Shown piece by piece: positions 25,206 through 35,437 of a DNA stretch of 64,000 nucleotides (its first letter is position 1; every line of letters begins with the position of its first letter). The notes under the pieces were generated by a model. The model saw nothing but the letters and a program-made list of their open reading frames with translations, made no database searches and was not told the DNA's origin. A program made the position numbers and the translations under genes. Source of the DNA: Candidatus Segatella violae (GTDB lineage: Bacteria; Bacteroidota; Bacteroidia; Bacteroidales; Bacteroidaceae); the NCBI GenBank assembly GCA_002440225.1, contig DJSH01000029.1:21404-85403 (forward strand), read 5' to 3'.

Positions 25206-27358
25206 GCAAGTTTGACCATAAGAAAGTAATGCCCCGCTATAGTGCCATCGCCATCATCATGTCGATTTTCGCGCTTGCTGTAGTTGGGAAGGCGCTCTAT
25301 ATCATGACCGCCAAGCACGACTACTGGATGAAAGTGGCCGAACGACAGAAGCGAGACTCCGTGACCGTGAAGCCCAACCGAGGCAACATCCTTAGTTGCA
25401 ACGGACAGCTGATGGCCAGTTCTCTGCCAGAATTCAAGATATTCATGGACTTCCAGGCTCTGAAGGATGCCAAAAACGACTCGCTCTGGGATGTGAAGCA
25501 AGACTCCATCTGTCTATGCCTCCACAAAATCTTCCCAGAGAAAAGTGCCGTAGAATTCAAGCGGCACCTGATAGAGGGGCGTGCCAAGATGAGCCGCAAC
25601 TGGGCAATATACCCTAGCCGCATCGACTACAACACATTCACCGAGGTAAAAGACCTGCCTGTCTTCAAGCTCGGTCCGAACAAGAGCGGATTCCACTGGG
25701 AGGAATACAACGCCCGCACACGCATATACGGCTCACTTGCCGGCAGAACCATCGGTGCCATGTTTGGTGCCAAGGACACGGCTCGATTCGGCTTGGAGCT
25801 TTCATACGACTCCATTCTGCGAGGCACCAACGGCATCGTGCACCGCAGAAAAGTGCGCAACAAGTTCCTCAACATCACCGACACCCCTCCTATCGACGGT
25901 GCCGACATCGTGACCACCATCGATGTGAGCATGCAAGACTTAGCCGAGCGCTCGCTGATACAAGAACTGAAGGAAATCAACGCCAACGTAGGCGTAGCCA
26001 TCGTGATGGACGTACCTACTGGCGACATCAAGGCCATCGTGAACATGGAGAAATGTTTCGACGGCGAATATCGAGAGATCCACAACCATGCCGTGAGCGA
26101 CCTGCTGGAGCCAGGCTCCGTGTTCAAGCCAGCCTCCATCCTCGTGGCACTCGACGACGGAGTGGTAGACACCACCTACCGTGTGGAAACGGGGTGCGGC
26201 GTATGGCCTATGTATGGTCGAGACATGAAGGACCACAACTGGCGCAAGGGTGGATATGGCATGCTCACCTTGCCACAGACGCTTTGGTACAGTTCCAATG
26301 TCGGCGTGAGCCGCATCATCGACGACCATTATCGCAACCATCCCGAGAAATTCGTGGAAGGCATCTATCGCACCGGTCTGCACGACGACCTGAAGATTCC
26401 GTTGGTGGGTGCGACCCCTGCCAGGATACGTATGCCACACAAGAACAGTCATGGGCAGTACGACAACTGGGCAAAGACCTCCCTGCCATGGATGAGCATC
26501 GGATACGAGACTCAGATACCGCCTATCTCTACGCTCACTTTCTACAACACCATCGCCAACAACGGCAAGATGGTGCGTCCTCGTTTCGTGAGCAAGGTGG
26601 TGAAGAACGGAGAGACTATCATGGAGTTCCCAACTGAAGTGATGCGCGAGCACATCGCCAAGCCGAAGAGCATCAAAGAACTGCAGACCATTCTGGAACA
26701 GGTGGTGAGCGTGGGACTGGGAAAGAAAGCAGGTTCACCTAACTTCAAGGTGGCAGGCAAGACGGGTACGGCGCAAGTGTCGAAGGGTGCTGGCGGCTAC
26801 AAAAACGGAGGCACCAACTACCTGGTGAGTTTCGCAGGCTATTTCCCTGCCGACAACCCTAGATACAGCTGCATCGTCTGCATACAGAAATCAGGTTTGC
26901 CAGCATCAGGCGGAAGCATGAGCGGCAAAGTATTCCACGACATCGCAGAGGGCATCATGGCACAAAGTCTGAAAGTAGACGTGAAGGACGCTCGCGACTC
27001 AGCCTCCATCTTCGTGCCAGACGTAAAGAGCGGCAACGTGCTTGCCGCCGACTATGTGCTCACCCACCTAGGCATCAGAACCAACACAAACTGGAGCGGC
27101 AGCTACGCCAACGGCAACCCTATATGGGGCAAGGCAGAGCGCACAAGCATCCACAGCATCAAGCTCATCAAGGAAAAGCAATATGGCAAGGGCACCGTAC
27201 CAGACATCACGGGCATGGGTGCTCGCGACGCCATCTTCTTGATGGAGAGCCGAGGCATCAAGACCAAGATATACGGCAGAGGCAAGGTGGTGAAACAAAG
27301 CCTCATGCCTGGCAAACCAGCCAAGAGGGGCAGTGTATGTTCCATCATTCTGGAATGA
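25202..27358 (+). CDS. ftsI: Septal peptidoglycan transpeptidase PBP3 with PASTA domain
   Basis: A 718-residue class B penicillin-binding protein. One membrane helix lies near the N-terminus (AIAIIMSIFALAVVGKALYIM), then a dimerisation domain, then the transpeptidase domain. The three active-site motifs are S306-x-x-K in GSVFKPAS, SSN in YSSNVGVSR and KTG in AGKTGTAQV. The last 65 residues form one PASTA domain (GTVPDITGMGARDAIFLMES). PASTA domains are known mostly from Gram-positive Pbp2x and serine/threonine kinases, but Bacteroidota FtsI commonly has one. It forms the cross-links of the septum together with the glycosyltransferase FtsW encoded downstream. Confidence 0.95.
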   Translation: MSKFDHKKVMPRYSAIAIIMSIFALAVVGKALYIMTAKHDYWMKVAERQKRDSVTVKPNRGNILSCNGQLMASSLPEFKIFMDFQALKDAKNDSLWDVKQDSICLCLHKIFPEKSAVEFKRHLIEGRAKMSRNWAIYPSRIDYNTFTEVKDLPVFKLGPNKSGFHWEEYNARTRIYGSLAGRTIGAMFGAKDTARFGLELSYDSILRGTNGIVHRRKVRNKFLNITDTPPIDGADIVTTIDVSMQDLAERSLIQELKEINANVGVAIVMDVPTGDIKAIVNMEKCFDGEYREIHNHAVSDLLEPGSVFKPASILVALDDGVVDTTYRVETGCGVWPMYGRDMKDHNWRKGGYGMLTLPQTLWYSSNVGVSRIIDDHYRNHPEKFVEGIYRTGLHDDLKIPLVGATPARIRMPHKNSHGQYDNWAKTSLPWMSIGYETQIPPISTLTFYNTIANNGKMVRPRFVSKVVKNGETIMEFPTEVMREHIAKPKSIKELQTILEQVVSVGLGKKAGSPNFKVAGKTGTAQVSKGAGGYKNGGTNYLVSFAGYFPADNPRYSCIVCIQKSGLPASGGSMSGKVFHDIAEGIMAQSLKVDVKDARDSASIFVPDVKSGNVLAADYVLTHLGIRTNTNWSGSYANGNPIWGKAERTSIHSIKLIKEKQYGKGTVPDITGMGARDAIFLMESRGIKTKIYGRGKVVKQSLMPGKPAKRGSVCSIILE

Positions 27359-27437
27359 CGGCAACATACATCCCTATTATATAAATAAGGTGTAGAAGCA
27401 GAAGAAATCAAATTAGTAACAAAACAAAAAACAAGAT

Positions 27438-28901
27438 ATGAAGTTACAAGAATTACTCAAAAACATCAAACCGATTCAGATTATCGGAGATGCAGATGTA
27501 GAGGTGTCGGGGGTAAACATCGACTCTCGCAAGATTAAGGATGGCCATCTCTTCGTTGCCATGAAGGGTACCCAGGTGGATGGTCACAAGTTTATTCCAA
27601 AGGCTATCGAGCTCGGCGCCAAGTCGGTGTTGTGCGAAGACTTGCCTGAGGAGAAAGCAGAAGGCGTAACTTACATTCAGGTAGAATCGACCGAGGACGC
27701 TGTAGGAAAGGTTGCTACCCTCTTCTACGGCGACCCTTCAAGAAAATTGAAGTTGGTGGGCGTAACCGGTACTAACGGCAAGACCACCATCGCCACCTTA
27801 TTATATAATATGTTCCGCAAGTTCGGCCATAAGTGTGGTTTGCTCTCCACCGTATGCAACTATATCGAGGACGAGGCAATCCCTGCAGACCATACGACCC
27901 CAGACCCTATCGAGCTGAACGAGCTCCTCGGCAAGATGGTGGAGGCAGGCTGTGAATATGCTTTCATGGAGTGCTCCTCACATGCCATCGCACAGAAGCG
28001 CATCGGTGGTCTGAACTTCACCGGCGGCATCTTCACCAACTTAACTCGCGACCATCTCGACTACCACAAGACTTTCGAGAACTATCGCAATGCCAAGAAG
28101 GCATTCTTCGATGGTCTGCCTAAGACCGCCTTCGCCATCACCAACGCCGACGACAAGAACGGCATGATCATGGTTCAGAACACCAAGGCAACCATCAAGA
28201 CCTACTCTACCCGCACCATGGCAGATTTCAAGGCAAAGATCCTGGAGTGCCACTTCGGCGGCATGTACCTAGAGATAGACGGAAGAGAAGTAGGCGTACA
28301 ATTCATCGGTAAGTTTAATGTGAGCAACTTGCTCGCCGTATATGGTGCAGCCATCATGCTAGGCAAGAAGCCTGAGGACATCCTCGTCGTGATGAGTACC
28401 CTGCACAGCGTAAGCGGAAGATTGGAGCCAATCCAGTCGCCAGACGGCTATACAGCCATCGTGGACTATGCCCACACCCCAGATGCACTGGAGAACGTTT
28501 TGAACGCCATCCATGAAGTACTCGACGGCAAGGGCGGCCATGTCATCACCGTATGCGGTGCCGGCGGCAACCGTGACAAGGGCAAGCGCCCATTGATGGC
28601 ACAGGAGGCTGTGAAACAGAGCGACAAGGTCATCATCACCAGCGACAACCCACGTTTCGAGGAGCCACAAGACATCATCAACGACATGCTCGCTGGTCTC
28701 AACGCACAACAGATGAAGAAGGTGGTGAGCATCGTGGACCGCAAGGAAGCCATCCGCACAGCCTGCATGATGGCACAGAAGGGCGACGTCATCCTCGTTG
28801 CCGGCAAGGGACATGAGAACTATCAAGACGTGAAGGGCGTAAAGCACCACTTCGACGACAAGGAAGTGCTTCGTGACATCTTTGGCATTCCTCAGAAATA
28901 A
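27438..28901 (+). CDS. murE: UDP-N-acetylmuramoyl-tripeptide synthetase
   Basis: A 487-residue cytoplasmic ligase that adds the third residue to UDP-MurNAc-L-Ala-D-Glu. The ATP loop is [13 protein letters not shown]; the carbamylated-Lys region and [14 protein letters not shown] are conserved. The substrate motif is DNPR ([11 protein letters not shown]), which marks enzymes using meso-diaminopimelate rather than lysine. A 79-bp gap without terminator separates it from ftsI, so transcription probably continues through. Confidence 0.97.
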   Translation: MKLQELLKNIKPIQIIGDADVEVSGVNIDSRKIKDGHLFVAMKGTQVDGHKFIPKAIELGAKSVLCEDLPEEKAEGVTYIQVESTEDAVGKVATLFYGDPSRKLKLVGVTGTNGKTTIATLLYNMFRKFGHKCGLLSTVCNYIEDEAIPADHTTPDPIELNELLGKMVEAGCEYAFMECSSHAIAQKRIGGLNFTGGIFTNLTRDHLDYHKTFENYRNAKKAFFDGLPKTAFAITNADDKNGMIMVQNTKATIKTYSTRTMADFKAKILECHFGGMYLEIDGREVGVQFIGKFNVSNLLAVYGAAIMLGKKPEDILVVMSTLHSVSGRLEPIQSPDGYTAIVDYAHTPDALENVLNAIHEVLDGKGGHVITVCGAGGNRDKGKRPLMAQEAVKQSDKVIITSDNPRFEEPQDIINDMLAGLNAQQMKKVVSIVDRKEAIRTACMMAQKGDVILVAGKGHENYQDVKGVKHHFDDKEVLRDIFGIPQK

Positions 28902-28938
28902 AAAACAAGATTAGTAAATTTAAGAAGCAAAAGAAAGA

Positions 28939-30207
28939 ATGTTATACTATCTCTTTAGATTTCTGGAGCAATGGGGAATCTCCGGTTCCCACATGTGGGG
29001 CTACATCTCATTCCGAGCTCTGCTCGCACTCATCCTGTCACTGATTATCTCCGCTTGGTTTGGCGAGAAATTCATCAAGTACCTCAAGAGCAAGCAAATC
29101 ACCGAGACACAGCGCGATGCTAGCATCGACCCATTTGGTGTCAAAAAGATTGGCGTGCCTTCGATGGGTGGCGTCATCATCATCATGGCCATCCTCATAC
29201 CGGTAATATTACTGGGACGTTTGCGCAACATCTATCTCATCCTGATGATCATCACCACCGTTTGGCTTGGATTCCTCGGTGGCATGGATGACTTCATCAA
29301 GATATTCAAGCGCGACAAGGAGGGATTGAAAGGTCGTTACAAGATTGTGGGACAGATAGGCATCGGCCTCATCGTAGGCTTGGTGCTATGGGCTTCGCCT
29401 GATGTGAAGATGAACGAAAATCTCGCCATTGAGCGCCAGGGACAAGAGACCGTGGTCACTCACCGCACCGAGGCAACCAAGTCGTTGAAAACCACCATCC
29501 CATTTATCAAAGGGCACAACTTGGATTACTCGCGCATCACAAGTTTCTGCGGTAAATACAAGGTGGCTGCGGGATGGATACTCTTTGTCATCATGACCAT
29601 TTTCGTGGTTACTGCCGTATCCAACGGTGCCAACCTCAACGATGGCATGGACGGAATGTGTGCCGGCAACTCAGCCATCATAGGTGTGGCACTAGGCATC
29701 CTGGCATACGTGTCATCCCACATCCAGTTTGCCGCCTACCTCAACATCATGTATATCCCTGGCTCCGAGGAGCTAGTGGTATTCTTCTGTGCGTTTATCG
29801 GAGCCCTCATCGGTTTCCTCTGGTACAACGCCTACCCAGCCCAAGTATTCATGGGCGACACCGGTTCGCTAACCATCGGTGGCATCATCGCCGTGGGTGC
29901 CATCATCATCCACAAGGAGTTGATGTTGCCTATCCTCTGCGGTATCTTCTTCGTGGAGAGCCTCAGTGTCATCGTGCAGGTGTACTACTACAAGTTGGGC
30001 AAGCGCCATGGCGTGAAGCAGCGCATCTTCAAGCGCACCCCAATCCACGACAACTTCCGCACGCAGGACAGCCAGCTCGACCCAGACTGCAAGTACCTGT
30101 TCAAGAAGCCACACAATGCCTTCCATGAGTCGAAGATTACCATCCGTTTCTGGATAGTAACCATCATACTGGCAGCATTGACTATCATAACATTAAAGAT
30201 AAGATAA
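28939..30207 (+). CDS. mraY: Phospho-N-acetylmuramoyl-pentapeptide transferase
   Basis: A 422-residue inner-membrane enzyme that moves phospho-MurNAc-pentapeptide onto undecaprenyl phosphate, giving lipid I. Conserved stretches are QITETQRDASIDPFGVKKIGVPSMGG, GFLGGMDDFIK, NGANLNDGMDGMCAG and VFMGDTGSLTIGGI, which hold the magnesium-binding aspartates, and the His-rich KRTPIHDNF. It is about 60 residues longer than the E. coli enzyme, with an insertion around residues 155-205 (polar, likely outside the membrane). The insertion appears to be usual for this phylum. Confidence 0.96.
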   Translation: MLYYLFRFLEQWGISGSHMWGYISFRALLALILSLIISAWFGEKFIKYLKSKQITETQRDASIDPFGVKKIGVPSMGGVIIIMAILIPVILLGRLRNIYLILMIITTVWLGFLGGMDDFIKIFKRDKEGLKGRYKIVGQIGIGLIVGLVLWASPDVKMNENLAIERQGQETVVTHRTEATKSLKTTIPFIKGHNLDYSRITSFCGKYKVAAGWILFVIMTIFVVTAVSNGANLNDGMDGMCAGNSAIIGVALGILAYVSSHIQFAAYLNIMYIPGSEELVVFFCAFIGALIGFLWYNAYPAQVFMGDTGSLTIGGIIAVGAIIIHKELMLPILCGIFFVESLSVIVQVYYYKLGKRHGVKQRIFKRTPIHDNFRTQDSQLDPDCKYLFKKPHNAFHESKITIRFWIVTIILAALTIITLKIR

Positions 30208-30216
30208 AATAACAAT

Positions 30217-31554
30217 ATGAGCAAAATTGTAATTTTAGGAGCTGGCGAGAGCGGCGCAGGAGCTGCCGTGCTGGCAAAGAAGGAGGGTTTTGAGGTATTC
30301 GTCTCTGACATGTCGAAAATCAAAGACAAATACAAGAAGTTGATGGACGACCACAACATCGAATGGGAAGAGGGCCATCATACTGAAGAGAAGATTCTCG
30401 ACGCCGACGAAGTTATCAAGAGTCCGGGCATCCCTAAGGAGGCTCCGATGATTCAGAAACTGATGGCAAAAGGTACACATATCATCAGCGAGATTGAGTT
30501 TGCTGGCAGATATACCGATGCCAAGATGGTTTGCATCACGGGCAGCAACGGTAAAACCACCACCACATCTCTCATATACCACATATTCAAGAAGGCAGGC
30601 TTAGACGTAGGCTTGGCTGGCAACATCGGCAAGAGTCTGGCATTGCAAGTGGCAGAGACTCCACACAAGTGGTATGTCATCGAATTGAGCAGTTTCCAAC
30701 TCGATAACATGTACGACTTCCGTGCCAACATCGCCATCTTGCTCAACATCACTCCAGACCATCTGGACCGCTACGAGTTCAAGATGCAGAACTACACCGA
30801 TGCCAAGATGCGCATCACCCAGAACCAAACCGAGGAAGATAGTTTCATCTATTGGAACGACGACCCTATCGTAACCAAGGAAGTGAAGAAGTACGATCTC
30901 AAGAGCCATCTCTGCAGATTCGCCGAGACAAAGGAAGAGGGAACCGTGGGCTACATCGACAACGGCAAGTACCAGCTCGACTATCCTACCCACTTCGAGA
31001 TGCCACAGGAAGACATGAGCCTCAGCGGCAAACATAACATTTACAACAGCTTGGCTGCAGGCCTAGCATGCAACATCGCAGGCATCGACCAAGAAACTAT
31101 CCACAAGGGGCTCAGCGATTTCCCTGGCGTAGAGCATCGCTTGGAAAAAGTAGGCAAATTTGGCGGCGTTTATTATGTCAACGACTCCAAGGCTACCAAT
31201 GTAGACGCCTGTTGGTATGCATTGGAAAGCATGAAGACGCCTACCATACTCATCGTTGGTGGAAAGGACAAAGGTAACGACTACAACCAAATCAAGGAAT
31301 TGGTAAAGCAGAAGTGCGTGGGCATCGTATATCTCGGCGCCGACAATAAAAAACTGCACGACAATTTCGACGAGCTGGGCATCCCTGTATGCGACACCCA
31401 CAGCATGATTGACTGTGTAAAGGCTTGTCAGAAACTAGCAAAACCAGGCGACACAGTATTGCTAAGTCCATGCTGCGCTAGCTTCGACCTCTTCAAGAAC
31501 ATGGAAGACCGAGGCGAGCAGTTCAAGAATTTGGTAAGAGCCATTGGAGAATAA
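30217..31554 (+). CDS. murD: UDP-N-acetylmuramoylalanine-D-glutamate ligase
   Basis: A 445-residue cytoplasmic Mur ligase that adds D-glutamate to UDP-MurNAc-L-Ala. The N-terminal Rossmann motif is ILGAGESGAGAAVLA, the ATP loop GSNGKTTTTSLIYH, and the later family motifs NITPDHLDRY, GVEHRLEKVG, NDSKATN and LLSPCCASFDLFKNMEDRG. The last carries the C-terminal SPxxASFDxF block typical of MurD. It starts 9 bp after mraY. Confidence 0.97.
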   Translation: MSKIVILGAGESGAGAAVLAKKEGFEVFVSDMSKIKDKYKKLMDDHNIEWEEGHHTEEKILDADEVIKSPGIPKEAPMIQKLMAKGTHIISEIEFAGRYTDAKMVCITGSNGKTTTTSLIYHIFKKAGLDVGLAGNIGKSLALQVAETPHKWYVIELSSFQLDNMYDFRANIAILLNITPDHLDRYEFKMQNYTDAKMRITQNQTEEDSFIYWNDDPIVTKEVKKYDLKSHLCRFAETKEEGTVGYIDNGKYQLDYPTHFEMPQEDMSLSGKHNIYNSLAAGLACNIAGIDQETIHKGLSDFPGVEHRLEKVGKFGGVYYVNDSKATNVDACWYALESMKTPTILIVGGKDKGNDYNQIKELVKQKCVGIVYLGADNKKLHDNFDELGIPVCDTHSMIDCVKACQKLAKPGDTVLLSPCCASFDLFKNMEDRGEQFKNLVRAIGE

Positions 31555-31595
31555 TATTCTCAAAAAACAAAGGATATAGATAGGACAACAAAAAG

Positions 31596-32873
31596 ATGAA
31601 CAACAAGAGCATAGGTAACATTTTCAAGGGAGACAAGGTGATTTGGATGATTTTCTTCTTCCTTTGCATGATTAGCATCGTGGAGGTATATTCTGCCTCC
31701 AGCTCTTTGTCGTACAAAAGCGGCAACTACATGGCCCCTGTCATCAGGCACATCCTGCTTTTGATAGGTGGTCTGTTAACGATGATATGCATGCTCAAGG
31801 TGAAGTGTAAGTATTTCAAGATTCTCACACCCTTTATCATGATTCCATCGCTCATCATGCTCGTGTGGGTATTGGTGGCAGGTCAGTCTACCAACGGAGC
31901 TTCACGCTGGGTAAACTTTATCGGCATTCAGTTTCAACCGTCGGAGATTGCCAAGGGGGCTGTGGTCCTGGCGGTAGCACAGATACTCAGCGCCATGCAG
32001 ACAGAGAAAGGGGCAGACCCTAGAGCTTTCAAGTATATCTTGATGGCTACCAGCCTGTTTGTATTGCTCATCGGATTAGAGAACCTGTCTACGGCTATGC
32101 TTCTATGCATCACCATCCTGTGCATGATGATCATCGGAAGGGTACCTATGCGGCAAATCGGCAAATTGGTAGGTGCGGTGATGATAGTCATCGTCATGGC
32201 ATTTGCCGGCATCATGATTGTGGGACAAGACCATGGCAACGAAGCCAACAAGCCAGAGAACACCCTCACGGAAGATGTCAACAAAGAGCAGGAAAAGCCT
32301 AACATGGCGCAAAAGATGTTCCACCGTGCAGACACCTGGAAGGCTAGAATTGACAAGTTTATCAACTCTAAGCCTGTGCCTCCAGAAGAAGTAGACCTCG
32401 ACAAGGATGCCCAAGTGGCACACGCCAACATCGCAATAGCTTCATCCAACATCGTGGGCAAGGGACCTGGCAATTCCGTGGAGCGCGATTTTCTCTCGCA
32501 AGCCTTCTCCGACTTCATCTATGCCATCATCATTGAGGAAATGGGCATTTGGGGAGCTGGAGGCGTGGCTTTGCTATACATCATCCTGCTGTTCAGAGCA
32601 GGAAGGATAGCCAATCGCTGCGAGAACAATTTCCCTGCATTCTTCTGCATGGGACTAGCCATCATGCTCGTCACCCAAGCCCTTTTCAACATGGCGGTAG
32701 CTGTGGGGTTGGCACCAGTAACCGGGCAGCCTCTTCCACTCATCAGTAGAGGTGGAACCTCCACCATCATCAACTGTCTCTACCTAGGCATCATTCTGAG
32801 CATCAGTCGCACTGCAAAGAAGAAAGAATTGCCACAAAACAAGGCAAATATCGACAATTTTGCAGCTGCATAA
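31596..32873 (+). CDS. ftsW: Septal peptidoglycan glycosyltransferase FtsW
   Basis: A 425-residue SEDS-family membrane protein with about ten membrane segments. SEDS motifs are GASRWVNFIGIQFQPSEIAKGAVV (with the catalytic region), GKGPGNSVERDFLSQAFSDFIYAIIIEEMG and TGQPLPLISRGGTS. It has a longer extracellular loop (about residues 215-275) than E. coli FtsW. FtsW polymerises lipid II into glycan strands at the septum and works as a pair with FtsI encoded upstream. Confidence 0.95.
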   Translation: MNNKSIGNIFKGDKVIWMIFFFLCMISIVEVYSASSSLSYKSGNYMAPVIRHILLLIGGLLTMICMLKVKCKYFKILTPFIMIPSLIMLVWVLVAGQSTNGASRWVNFIGIQFQPSEIAKGAVVLAVAQILSAMQTEKGADPRAFKYILMATSLFVLLIGLENLSTAMLLCITILCMMIIGRVPMRQIGKLVGAVMIVIVMAFAGIMIVGQDHGNEANKPENTLTEDVNKEQEKPNMAQKMFHRADTWKARIDKFINSKPVPPEEVDLDKDAQVAHANIAIASSNIVGKGPGNSVERDFLSQAFSDFIYAIIIEEMGIWGAGGVALLYIILLFRAGRIANRCENNFPAFFCMGLAIMLVTQALFNMAVAVGLAPVTGQPLPLISRGGTSTIINCLYLGIILSISRTAKKKELPQNKANIDNFAAA

Positions 32874-32900
32874 AAAAAGAGTATAATAAATTAGGTAAAA

Positions 32901-32934
32901 ATTGCCATTAAATGGATTTTTTTATTTACCTTTG
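32901..32934 (+). promoter_or_regulatory. Possible internal promoter before murG
   Basis: TACCTTTG at 32927-32934 lies 21 bp before the murG start, with ATTG at 32901-32904 about 22 bp upstream as a loose -33 box. The 81-bp gap between ftsW and murG is the widest in the cluster and has no terminator. Confidence 0.5.
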
Positions 32935-32954
32935 CGTTATAAACACGAACGGAT

Positions 32955-34061
32955 ATGAATAATGAATTAAGAATCATCATAAGTGGTGGCGGTACGGGAG
33001 GTCACATCTTCCCTGCAGTATCCATCGCAAACGCCATCAAGGCAAAGCGCCCTGATGCAAAGATTTTGTTTGTTGGCGCACTCGGCAGAATGGAAATGCA
33101 GCGTGTACCTGCAGCTGGTTACGAAATCAAAGGCCTGCCAATCTGCGGTTTCGACAGAAAGCACTTGCTCAAGAACATCGCCGTACTTTTCAAGATATGG
33201 AAGAGCCAGCGCATGGCCAAGAGCATCATCAAGAATTTCAAGCCAATGGCTGCTGTAGGTGTAGGTGGATATGCTAGCGGGCCAACCCTCAACGTATGTG
33301 CAAGCAAGGGCATACCTTGCCTTATACAGGAACAGAACTCGTATGCAGGCGTCACCAACAAATTATTGGCAAAGAAAGCCGACAAGATTTGTGTGGCTTA
33401 CGAAGGCATGGAACGTTTCTTCCCTGCAGACAAGATAATCATGACAGGCAACCCTGTTAGACAGAACGTACTGGATACAACTATCAGCAAGGAAGAGGCG
33501 CGCAAACAGTTTGGACTCGACCCAGATAAGAAGACCATCCTACTCGTGGGTGGCAGCCTCGGCGCAAGAACCATCAACGAGAGCGTGCTGCAGCACCTCG
33601 ACTTGGTAGAGCAAAGCGGCGTTCAGTTTATCTGGCAAACAGGTAAATATTACAACGCTGCCATCATGGAGCAACTGAAGGGCAAGGATTTACCTATGCT
33701 CAAGGTGACAGACTTCATCAGCGATATGGGTGCAGCCTACAAAGCTGCCGACTTAGTGATCAGCCGTGCCGGAGCCAGCAGCATCAGCGAGTTCTGCCTT
33801 ATAGGAAAAGCCGTCATCTTGGTACCTAGCCCTAACGTGGCAGAAGACCACCAGACGAAGAACGCCATGGCTCTTGTCAATAAGGACGCAGCCATCTACG
33901 TGAAAGACGCAGAGGCACCAGCAGTATTGCTCAAGAAAGCTGTCGAGACCGTGAAGGACGAAGCCAAGCTCCAGTCTCTATGTGACAATATCAAGAAATT
34001 AGGATTAAAGAATTCTGCCGACGTAATCGCCGACGAAGTGATAAAATTAGCAACAAAATAA
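32955..34061 (+). CDS. murG: Lipid II synthase (UDP-GlcNAc transferase)
   Basis: A 368-residue peripheral membrane glycosyltransferase of the GT28 type that adds GlcNAc to lipid I. Seen are the N-terminal glycine loop SGGGTGGHIFPAVSIA, the second loop GVGGYASGP, the hinge motif LLVGGSLGARTINESV, the SRAGASSISE motif that reads UDP-GlcNAc, and PSPNVAEDHQTKNA. Length is normal. Its stop shares one base with the murC start (TAATG). Confidence 0.97.
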   Translation: MNNELRIIISGGGTGGHIFPAVSIANAIKAKRPDAKILFVGALGRMEMQRVPAAGYEIKGLPICGFDRKHLLKNIAVLFKIWKSQRMAKSIIKNFKPMAAVGVGGYASGPTLNVCASKGIPCLIQEQNSYAGVTNKLLAKKADKICVAYEGMERFFPADKIIMTGNPVRQNVLDTTISKEEARKQFGLDPDKKTILLVGGSLGARTINESVLQHLDLVEQSGVQFIWQTGKYYNAAIMEQLKGKDLPMLKVTDFISDMGAAYKAADLVISRAGASSISEFCLIGKAVILVPSPNVAEDHQTKNAMALVNKDAAIYVKDAEAPAVLLKKAVETVKDEAKLQSLCDNIKKLGLKNSADVIADEVIKLATK

Positions 34062-35437
34062 TGGAACTGAAAGATATTAAAGCAGTATACTTTGTGGGCG
34101 CTGGTGGCATCGGCATGAGCGCTATCGCAAGATATTTTCTCAATAAGGAATTGGTAGTAGCAGGTTATGACAAAACCCCATCCAATTTGACACGCGAATT
34201 GGAGAAAGAGGGCATGCTCATTCATTATGAAGAGGATGTAAACCAAATACCAGAGGCATGCAAGGATGCAAAATCTACCATGGTAATTTACACGCCAGCC
34301 ATACCTGCTGAACACAAAGAGCTAGTTTACTTCCATGAGAATGGCTTCACCATCGAGAAACGTGCACAGGTTCTGGGCACCTTAACTCGCACACACAAGG
34401 GATTGTGTGTTGCAGGAACTCATGGAAAGACTACCACATCAACCATGTGCGCTCACATCATGCACCAAAGCCATATCGACTGCAATGCCTTTTTGGGTGG
34501 CATTTCCAAGAACTACGGCACCAACTACATCTTGTCAGACAAGAGTGACTACGTGGTAATCGAAGCCGATGAGTTCGACCGCAGTTTCCACTGGTTGCGC
34601 CCGTGGATGAGTGTCATCACCGCCACCGACCCAGACCACTTGGACATCTACGGTACCAAGGAAGCTTATCTCGAAAGCTTCCGTCACTACACAGAATTGA
34701 TTCAGCCAGGTGGAGCTCTCATCATCCACAAGAACTTAGAGATGAAACAGCACGTACAAGATGGTGTCAAGATATATGAGTACAGCCTCAACGAGGGAGA
34801 TTTCCATGCCGAGAACATCAAGATTGACAACGGCGAGATTACCTTCGACTTCGTTTCTCCTATCGAGAACGTGAAGGGTGTGGAGCTTGGTCAGCCTGTG
34901 CCTATCAACATCGAGAACGGCGTGGCAGCTATGGCTATGGCACAGTTGAATGGTTGCACTGCCGACGAGTTGCGCAACGGCATGAAGACATACGAAGGTG
35001 TGGAGCGTCGTTTCGACTTCAAGATCAAGAACGACAAGATTGTCTTCCTCTCCGACTATGCTCACCATCCAAAGGAAATCTATCAGAGTGCAAAGAGTAT
35101 CAGAGAGCTGTATAAGGATCGCAAGATTACCGCCATTTTCCAACCCCACCTGTACACACGTACCAGAGACTTCTACAAAGACTTTGCAAACAGCTTGAGT
35201 CTTCTCGACGAAGTAATCCTCTGCGACATCTATCCAGCACGTGAGAAACCTATACCTGGCGTTACCTCCAAGTTGATTTACGACAACTTGAAACCTGGTG
35301 TAGAAAAGAGCATGATACACAAAGAAGACGTGCTAGACTTGGTGAAGAAACGCGATTTCGACGTTCTGATTATCTTAGGAGCTGGCGACTTGGACAATTA
35401 TGTTCCACAAATCACAAAAATTCTAGAAGAAAAATAG
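34061..35437 (+). CDS. murC: UDP-N-acetylmuramate-L-alanine ligase
   Basis: A 458-residue cytoplasmic Mur ligase that starts the peptide stem with L-alanine. Motifs: FVGAGGIGMSAIARYF (the MurC-type N-terminus), AGTHGKTTTSTMCAH (ATP loop), EADEFDRSFHWLRP, DPDHLDIYG, GVERRFDFK, DYAHHPKEI and FQPHLYTRTRDF. The gene is followed at once by ftsQ, the order murG-murC-ftsQ-ftsA-ftsZ being usual. Confidence 0.97.
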   Translation: MELKDIKAVYFVGAGGIGMSAIARYFLNKELVVAGYDKTPSNLTRELEKEGMLIHYEEDVNQIPEACKDAKSTMVIYTPAIPAEHKELVYFHENGFTIEKRAQVLGTLTRTHKGLCVAGTHGKTTTSTMCAHIMHQSHIDCNAFLGGISKNYGTNYILSDKSDYVVIEADEFDRSFHWLRPWMSVITATDPDHLDIYGTKEAYLESFRHYTELIQPGGALIIHKNLEMKQHVQDGVKIYEYSLNEGDFHAENIKIDNGEITFDFVSPIENVKGVELGQPVPINIENGVAAMAMAQLNGCTADELRNGMKTYEGVERRFDFKIKNDKIVFLSDYAHHPKEIYQSAKSIRELYKDRKITAIFQPHLYTRTRDFYKDFANSLSLLDEVILCDIYPAREKPIPGVTSKLIYDNLKPGVEKSMIHKEDVLDLVKKRDFDVLIILGAGDLDNYVPQITKILEEK

